Positions 34,035 through 37,734 of a stretch of 37,734 nucleotides of DNA are shown piece after piece. Origin of the DNA: Phycisphaerales bacterium UBA1910 (GTDB lineage Bacteria > Planctomycetota > Phycisphaerae > Phycisphaerales > UBA1924); the NCBI GenBank assembly GCA_002337545.1, contig DDGE01000027.1:57839-95572 (forward strand). Reading direction: 5' to 3'. Every line of letters starts with the position of its first letter. The stretch's first letter is position 1. A program made the translations under genes and the position numbers. The notes beneath the pieces were generated by a model. It made no database searches. It was not told where the DNA came from and saw only the letters and a list, made by a program, of their open reading frames with translations.

Positions 34035-34718
34035 TCAAAACTCAGGACGGATCGCGAGTGACGGCCCAGGAATCAGCCCTAAACCCTCCAAACGGGCTTC
34101 GATCTCTTCATTTGTACGATCAAACCACAGCGCCTGTCGCAAACTGCGGATCTCCAGGTCCGTATTGTCGATCACCCGGGCAAAGTCCGCCATCGCGATA
34201 TACGGCTTCGCCGATTTTCCACGAGCATTCACAATTGCCAAAGACAACGCCTCGCGAGCCTCATCCATCAACCCGGCTTCCTGAGCATAACGGGCCGTTC
34301 GAAGATACCCAGAACCATCAGGCCCCTCATCAGCGGTCTGACGAAGCAGCGTCATCAACTGATCCGTATCTCCCGATGCCACAAGAGCATCCGCGAGCGC
34401 TTCCAGATACTCGATATTGCCGGGTTCCAGATCGTGCGCGATCCGCAGGTGGCTCACGGCATCCCCATAAAGCCCCAGACGCATCTCGACGAGCCCCAAA
34501 CGGTACTCCGCGAGTGGGCTCTGAGGACGCCGATCAACATATTCGCTCCACAGCTCGTACGCCTGGTCCCAATCCCCCTTGTCTTCGGCCACCGCCGCTC
34601 GGATATGCAGGTCATTGAGCGCGAGCGTTCTTTTTACCTTATTCGCGGGCGTGCACGCCCCGAGTCCCATCGTTACGCCCATGATGAGCACCAGTACTGT
34701 CGCGCCGAAACGGTTCAT
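34035..34718 (-). CDS. TPR-repeat lipoprotein
   Basis: A 227-aa exported lipoprotein. The N-terminus VLVLIMGVTMGLGACTPANK has a lipobox LGAC with the lipid-modified Cys at about 22. The rest is helical tetratricopeptide-like repeats, for example the segment AEDKGDWDQAYELWSEYVDR and the next, RLGLVEMRLGLYGDAVSHLR, with the typical A/G/Y spacing. TPR proteins act as scaffolds, often for envelope complexes. I start at the ATG at 34718, where GGAGG lies 8 nt upstream; the ATG at 34733 has no such site. The ArsR-fusion gene follows 65 nt downstream, probably from its own promoter. Partner unknown. Confidence 0.85.
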   Translation of the reverse strand: MNRFGATVLVLIMGVTMGLGACTPANKVKRTLALNDLHIRAAVAEDKGDWDQAYELWSEYVDRRPQSPLAEYRLGLVEMRLGLYGDAVSHLRIAHDLEPGNIEYLEALADALVASGDTDQLMTLLRQTADEGPDGSGYLRTARYAQEAGLMDEAREALSLAIVNARGKSAKPYIAMADFARVIDNTDLEIRSLRQALWFDRTNEEIEARLEGLGLIPGPSLAIRPEF

Positions 34719-34782
34719 GCTGCAGACCTCCATTATCCTGTTGTCGCAGGTTCAAGACATCGTAGGTTCGATGCATGCGTCA

Positions 34783-34788
34783 TACCAT
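34783..34788 (+). promoter_or_regulatory. -10-like box of the LigD-phosphoesterase-like gene
   Basis: TACCAT lies 5 nt upstream of the ATG at 34794, and no Shine-Dalgarno sequence is visible. A leaderless start is predicted. Confidence 0.35.
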
Positions 34789-34793
34789 GCCCC

Positions 34794-35156
34794 ATGCGAC
34801 GAACCGTGGTCCTGCTACACACAACAGAGCATTCCCCAGATCACTACGACTGGTTGATCGATCAACCCGATCTCGAAATCGAGCATCGATTGCGCACTTT
34901 TCGCGTCATGCATCGCCCCGACAATGCATCGGCATTCATCGCGGAAAATGCCCCGGATCACCGGGCAATCTATCTTGAATACCAAGGCGAGCTCTCCGCC
35001 AAACGGGGCAGAGTCACACGAGTCGCTGAGGGCACCGTACAGGCATGGGAAGAAGAAGGGGATTCAATCCGAGCCAGCATCAACTGGGGGGAAGGTTCCA
35101 AGGACTATGTCGCTCGCCTTGAAGGTGGGAAATGGGCATTCCGCTCGATCGACTAG
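34794..35156 (+). CDS. Small LigD 3'-phosphoesterase-like protein
   Basis: A 120-aa protein that resembles the stand-alone form of the phosphoesterase domain of bacterial DNA ligase D, which trims 3' ends in non-homologous end joining. The segment EHSPDHYDWLI (residues 12-22) carries the His and the HYD of the domain; LRTFRV (33-38), DHR (55-57), and YLEYQGELSAKRGRVTRV (60-77) match the rest of the fold. It lacks polymerase and ligase domains. Short proteins of this type occur in planctomycetes as far as I know, but their role is not established. The ATG at 34794 gives the typical N-terminus. Whether it is active cannot be judged from sequence alone. Confidence 0.65.
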   Translation: MRRTVVLLHTTEHSPDHYDWLIDQPDLEIEHRLRTFRVMHRPDNASAFIAENAPDHRAIYLEYQGELSAKRGRVTRVAEGTVQAWEEEGDSIRASINWGEGSKDYVARLEGGKWAFRSID

Positions 35157-35214
35157 ACGGATTTGTGCGTTTCTGGTACGCTCAGGGTGTGTGACATGCA
35201 AAAGGAGCCCATCG

Positions 35215-35667
35215 ATGAGGGGACCGCTCAGACATCCACTTCCACCTGGGTATTCAGGCCCAGTGCCAACGCCGCCCGATGACGACAAGCAGAAGCAGGA
35301 TCCAGAGGAAGAATCGCTGTCTCTGGACGACACGCTCCCGCTGGATATCGCAGCCGAAGAGGTCGCGCCATCCGACCAGTCAGCACCCGCTTCGAGCTCG
35401 AAGATACGGACATTCCAACAGAAGCTCGGGGGCGGCAAACACGAGGACAACTGGAACCGTACGCCGAATGTCACCGGGACCGGCGCGATCCATGTCAAGA
35501 GCTTTCACTGCAAACTCACCGGCGATTCGCTCGACTTCCTCGACCAGCAGATCAACGAATGGCTCGATGCGCACCCGCAGTACGAGGTCAAGTTCGTAAC
35601 CACCGGCATCGGCACATGGACCGCAAAGCTCAAAGAGCCTCACCTGATCGTCAATGTCTGGGTCTGA
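35215..35667 (+). CDS. Conserved hypothetical protein, planctomycete type
   Basis: A 150-aa protein with two halves. Residues 1-70 are Pro/Asp/Glu-rich and probably disordered (PPDDDKQKQDPEEESLSLDD). Residues about 88-150 form a compact alpha/beta domain: HVKSFHCKLTGDSLDFLDQQ, INEWLDAHPQYEVKFVTTGI, then WTAKLKEPHLIVNVWV. I believe this domain recurs in planctomycetes but know no function for it. I start at the ATG at 35215 because AAAGGAG (35201-35207) is ideally placed, and TACGCT at 35177-35182 could be the -10 box. The longer frame to 34924 overlaps the previous gene. The SNase-like gene starts 3 nt after the stop. Confidence 0.75.
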   Translation: MRGPLRHPLPPGYSGPVPTPPDDDKQKQDPEEESLSLDDTLPLDIAAEEVAPSDQSAPASSSKIRTFQQKLGGGKHEDNWNRTPNVTGTGAIHVKSFHCKLTGDSLDFLDQQINEWLDAHPQYEVKFVTTGIGTWTAKLKEPHLIVNVWV

Positions 35668-35670
35668 GCA

Positions 35671-36429
35671 ATGCGGTGTTTCAGAAATCAAACGCAAAGA
35701 CCAATCGCGATGTTCACCATAGCGATTGTCTCATTCTGCGCATTGCTCGCCATCGCACCCCTTCCCGACGACAACGACAAACCGCCGATCCCACACGCCC
35801 CAGACCCCGCCCTCCTCATCCATGGCGAAGTCACGCGGGTCCTCGATGAGAACACCGTACTGATACGAATCGGCGACAAGCACGAGCGGTACGATCTCCT
35901 CGGCGTGTCGGCGCTCACCCGCGCAGAATCAGTCAACGCCCGTATCGCAATCGACGCCCTCTCCCGGCTCGTCCTCAACGAACAGGTCGCCATCCATCAC
36001 GACCCACTCGGGAAACGGAACGCATCGAACAAGCTCGTGGGATACCTCTACCGTCAACCGGACCAAACCCTGGTCAACCTCGAACTGGTCCGCCAGGGAT
36101 ACACCCGCCACAGTTCTTCGTGGATGTCCCTCCACAAGGATGTCTTCTCGCACTACACCAACCGAGCCGAAACACTTCAGCGGGGGATCTGGGGCACAGC
36201 AAGCCCAACCAGCGATCCCAATGAGCCGACGCTCCATGATGAGCCACAGCCCCGCCCCGAAACCCCACAAACGACCCACCCCGCCGATCGCGTATTCGTC
36301 ACCAAGCACGGCCGGAAATACCATCGCCAAGAGTGCCCGCACCTCACGGATACCGCCACCCCAACCACCCGCCAGAAGATCCATACCACGCACGAACCCT
36401 GCAAGACCTGCAAACCAGATGCGGGATGA
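35671..36429 (+). CDS. Staphylococcal-nuclease-like protein with C-terminal Cys cluster
   Basis: A 252-aa exported protein. A hydrophobic N-terminus (MFTIAIVSFCALLAIAP) is a signal peptide or anchor; the ATG at 35710 is an alternative start. Residues about 50-175 form a thermonuclease-like fold with HGEVTRVLDENTVLIRI, KLVGYLY and LVNLELVRQGYTRH. The residues matching nuclease Arg35, Glu43 and Arg87 appear to be Asp75, a non-acidic residue near 83, and Lys121, so activity is doubtful. The C-terminus, VTKHGRKYHRQECPHL and EPCKTCKP, is the small Cys/His module found on many bacterial nuclease-like proteins and is probably metal-binding. It likely forms an operon with the upstream gene. Confidence 0.75.
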   Translation: MRCFRNQTQRPIAMFTIAIVSFCALLAIAPLPDDNDKPPIPHAPDPALLIHGEVTRVLDENTVLIRIGDKHERYDLLGVSALTRAESVNARIAIDALSRLVLNEQVAIHHDPLGKRNASNKLVGYLYRQPDQTLVNLELVRQGYTRHSSSWMSLHKDVFSHYTNRAETLQRGIWGTASPTSDPNEPTLHDEPQPRPETPQTTHPADRVFVTKHGRKYHRQECPHLTDTATPTTRQKIHTTHEPCKTCKPDAG

Positions 36430-36469
36430 CTTCTCACCAGATTCACCTTGATCTGTCGATAGATCGGGC

Positions 36470-37734
36470 ATGTGTGGCATTGCATCAATCATCAATCTCG
36501 GACAGCACCTCAGCCCCATCGCTCGACACACCGTCGAACGCATGCGGGATCGCATCGCCCATCGGGGCCCTGACGACAGCGGCCTGTGGGAGAACAAACG
36601 CGCAAGCATAGGGCACCGACGCCTGAGCATCATCGACCCCACCCCAGCAGCCAGCCAGCCGATGTCCTCGCCGGACGGACGCTACATCCTCGCATACAAC
36701 GGCGAACTCTACAACGATCACGACATCCGCGCCGAACTCGCCTCCATGGGCGTGGTCTTCCGGACAAACTGCGACACAGAAACACTCCTCCACGCGCTGA
36801 TCACATGGGGAGATGAAGCGATACAGAAACTGCGAGGCATGTTCGCCTTCCTCTTCTATGACACGCACCAAGAACAGATCACCATCGCACGCGACCCGCT
36901 CGGCATCAAGCCGCTCTACTACACGATCATCGGAAACGAACACCGCCAGCAGATGCTCGTTGCTTCAGAGATCGCATCACTCCTGGAACACCCAGAGGTG
37001 CCCCGCACCCCGGACCCCGTGACATTCAGCGCCTACCTCTCCTCAATCAGAACAACCCTCGGCGATCGCACCATGTACGCCGCGGTCCGCACGCTCCAGC
37101 CCGGAGACTGGATCACGATGGATCTCAACAACGCGACCGGTTCCAAGCACATCAACTGGTGGGATAAAGCCCACACCGAGCCAACCCAAGGCATCCGCCA
37201 GACCATCGAAGAAAGCGTTCACCGTCACCTCAGATCAGATGTACCGATGTGCGCACTCCTCTCAGGCGGGCTCGACTCAGCAATCACCACATCCATCGCC
37301 ATGCGTTCACTCGGCGATCTCCACACATACTGCGCGGGCGCACGCTCGGACGGGTTCGACGACGACTTCGCCTACGCTCGAGAGATGGCAGAGCACCTCG
37401 GCACGACGCACCACGAGATCGAAGTCACGCAGGACGACTTCGTGCATCAGCTCCCAAAGATGATCAGCTCGCTCGGCTACCCCGTCAGCACCCCGAACGA
37501 AATCGCCATTCACGCAGTCGCAAAGGCCCTCAGGGCCCAGGGGCACATCGTCACGCTCACCGGCGAAGGCGCCGACGAACTCTTCGCCGGCTATGTCCCC
37601 GTCATGCAGCAATGCGTCCAGCATGTATCCCAGCTTACAGATCCACGAGCCGACCCCGACGGCGGGCTCTTCCACCTGCGGATCAACGCATGGATCTCCG
37701 AAGAACTCAAACCGAGCGTACTCAACCCCGTCCG
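36470..37734 (+). CDS. asnB: Asparagine synthase (glutamine-hydrolysing), 5' part
   Basis: Transfers ammonia from glutamine to beta-aspartyl-AMP. The frame begins MCGIASIIN with the nucleophile Cys2 and stays open to the window edge (421 full codons). The N-terminal glutaminase domain shows AHRGPDDSG, GHRRLSIID, AYNGELYN, TDTE-like CDTETLLHAL, GMFAFLFYD and ARDPLGIKPLYY. The synthetase domain has the PP-loop LLSGGLDSA near residue 265 and LTGEGADELFAGY. It is the long asnB type (about 600 aa expected). AsnB relatives also modify amino acids in peptides or cell-wall precursors, so the native substrate may be other than aspartate. The gene lies 40 nt after the SNase-like gene, without a clear Shine-Dalgarno sequence. 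Confidence 0.93.
   Translation, partial: MCGIASIINLGQHLSPIARHTVERMRDRIAHRGPDDSGLWENKRASIGHRRLSIIDPTPAASQPMSSPDGRYILAYNGELYNDHDIRAELASMGVVFRTNCDTETLLHALITWGDEAIQKLRGMFAFLFYDTHQEQITIARDPLGIKPLYYTIIGNEHRQQMLVASEIASLLEHPEVPRTPDPVTFSAYLSSIRTTLGDRTMYAAVRTLQPGDWITMDLNNATGSKHINWWDKAHTEPTQGIRQTIEESVHRHLRSDVPMCALLSGGLDSAITTSIAMRSLGDLHTYCAGARSDGFDDDFAYAREMAEHLGTTHHEIEVTQDDFVHQLPKMISSLGYPVSTPNEIAIHAVAKALRAQGHIVTLTGEGADELFAGYVPVMQQCVQHVSQLTDPRADPDGGLFHLRINAWISEELKPSVLNPV

Noticed and set aside
34745..34780. tRNA-like GGTTCAAG/GGTTCGAT stretches
   Set aside because: They resemble a T-arm, but there is no acceptor stem, anticodon arm or D-arm around them, and the gap between the flanking genes is only 75 nt.

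Overview
The window looks like a chromosomal segment from a marine planctomycete of the Phycisphaerae type. The clues are moderate GC content, secreted proteins that end in a paired Asp/Gly-rich dockerin-like tail bounded by cysteines, a planctomycete-style pseudopilin, a very large fused SecDF, and a small LigD-phosphoesterase-like protein of a kind I associate with planctomycetes. Genes are densely packed on both strands. No gap exceeds about 135 bases, and I found no tRNA, rRNA, CRISPR array, insertion sequence or phage gene. The assignment to lineage is inference from gene content.

Layout. 1-314 is the 5' part of an unknown minus-strand gene, divergent from panC-gcvT (361-2393). A minus-strand pair, PhoU-like regulator plus TauE/SafE permease (4170-2407), is divergent from a plus-strand run of enolase, Nudix hydrolase, an M50-like membrane protein with an altered active site, a rhomboid protease, tgt, yajC, fused secDF, a LysM membrane protein, hldD, UDP-xylose synthase, a degenerate QueC-like protein and proS (4304-19003). 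Next come a large secreted subtilase (19136-22660) and purD. A DUF4340 protein (minus) is divergent from a class-I amidotransferase-like peptidase, which meets metF tail to tail. From 27258 a pseudopilin, a LuxR-type regulator and a secreted propeller-like protein follow each other. The minus-strand block 34718-30148 holds a TPR lipoprotein, an ArsR-HTH/methyltransferase fusion, ahcY and a THUMP-like methyltransferase. The right end carries a LigD-phosphoesterase-like protein, an unknown conserved protein, a nuclease-like protein with a C-terminal Cys cluster, and the first 421 codons of asparagine synthase.

How genes work together. YajC and SecDF form the accessory Sec module that would help export the signal-peptide proteins here (subtilase, propeller protein, TPR lipoprotein). 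HldD and UDP-xylose synthase supply nucleotide sugars for envelope polysaccharide. MetF, AhcY and the ArsR-methyltransferase fusion belong to the methionine/SAM cycle, and an inverted repeat at the fusion gene's start is a candidate operator for feedback by SAM or S-adenosylhomocysteine. The M50-like protein and the rhomboid protease share a C-terminal helical tail and look like a functional pair.

The most interesting leads are the RExxH M50-like/rhomboid pair with the shared tail, the self-contained SAH-recycling block with its candidate operator, the QueC relative that has lost its ATP-binding loop and zinc cysteines, the PhoU-TauE/SafE pairing, and a repeated arrangement of a -10-like box 5-11 nt upstream of start codons that suggests many leaderless or nearly leaderless mRNAs.
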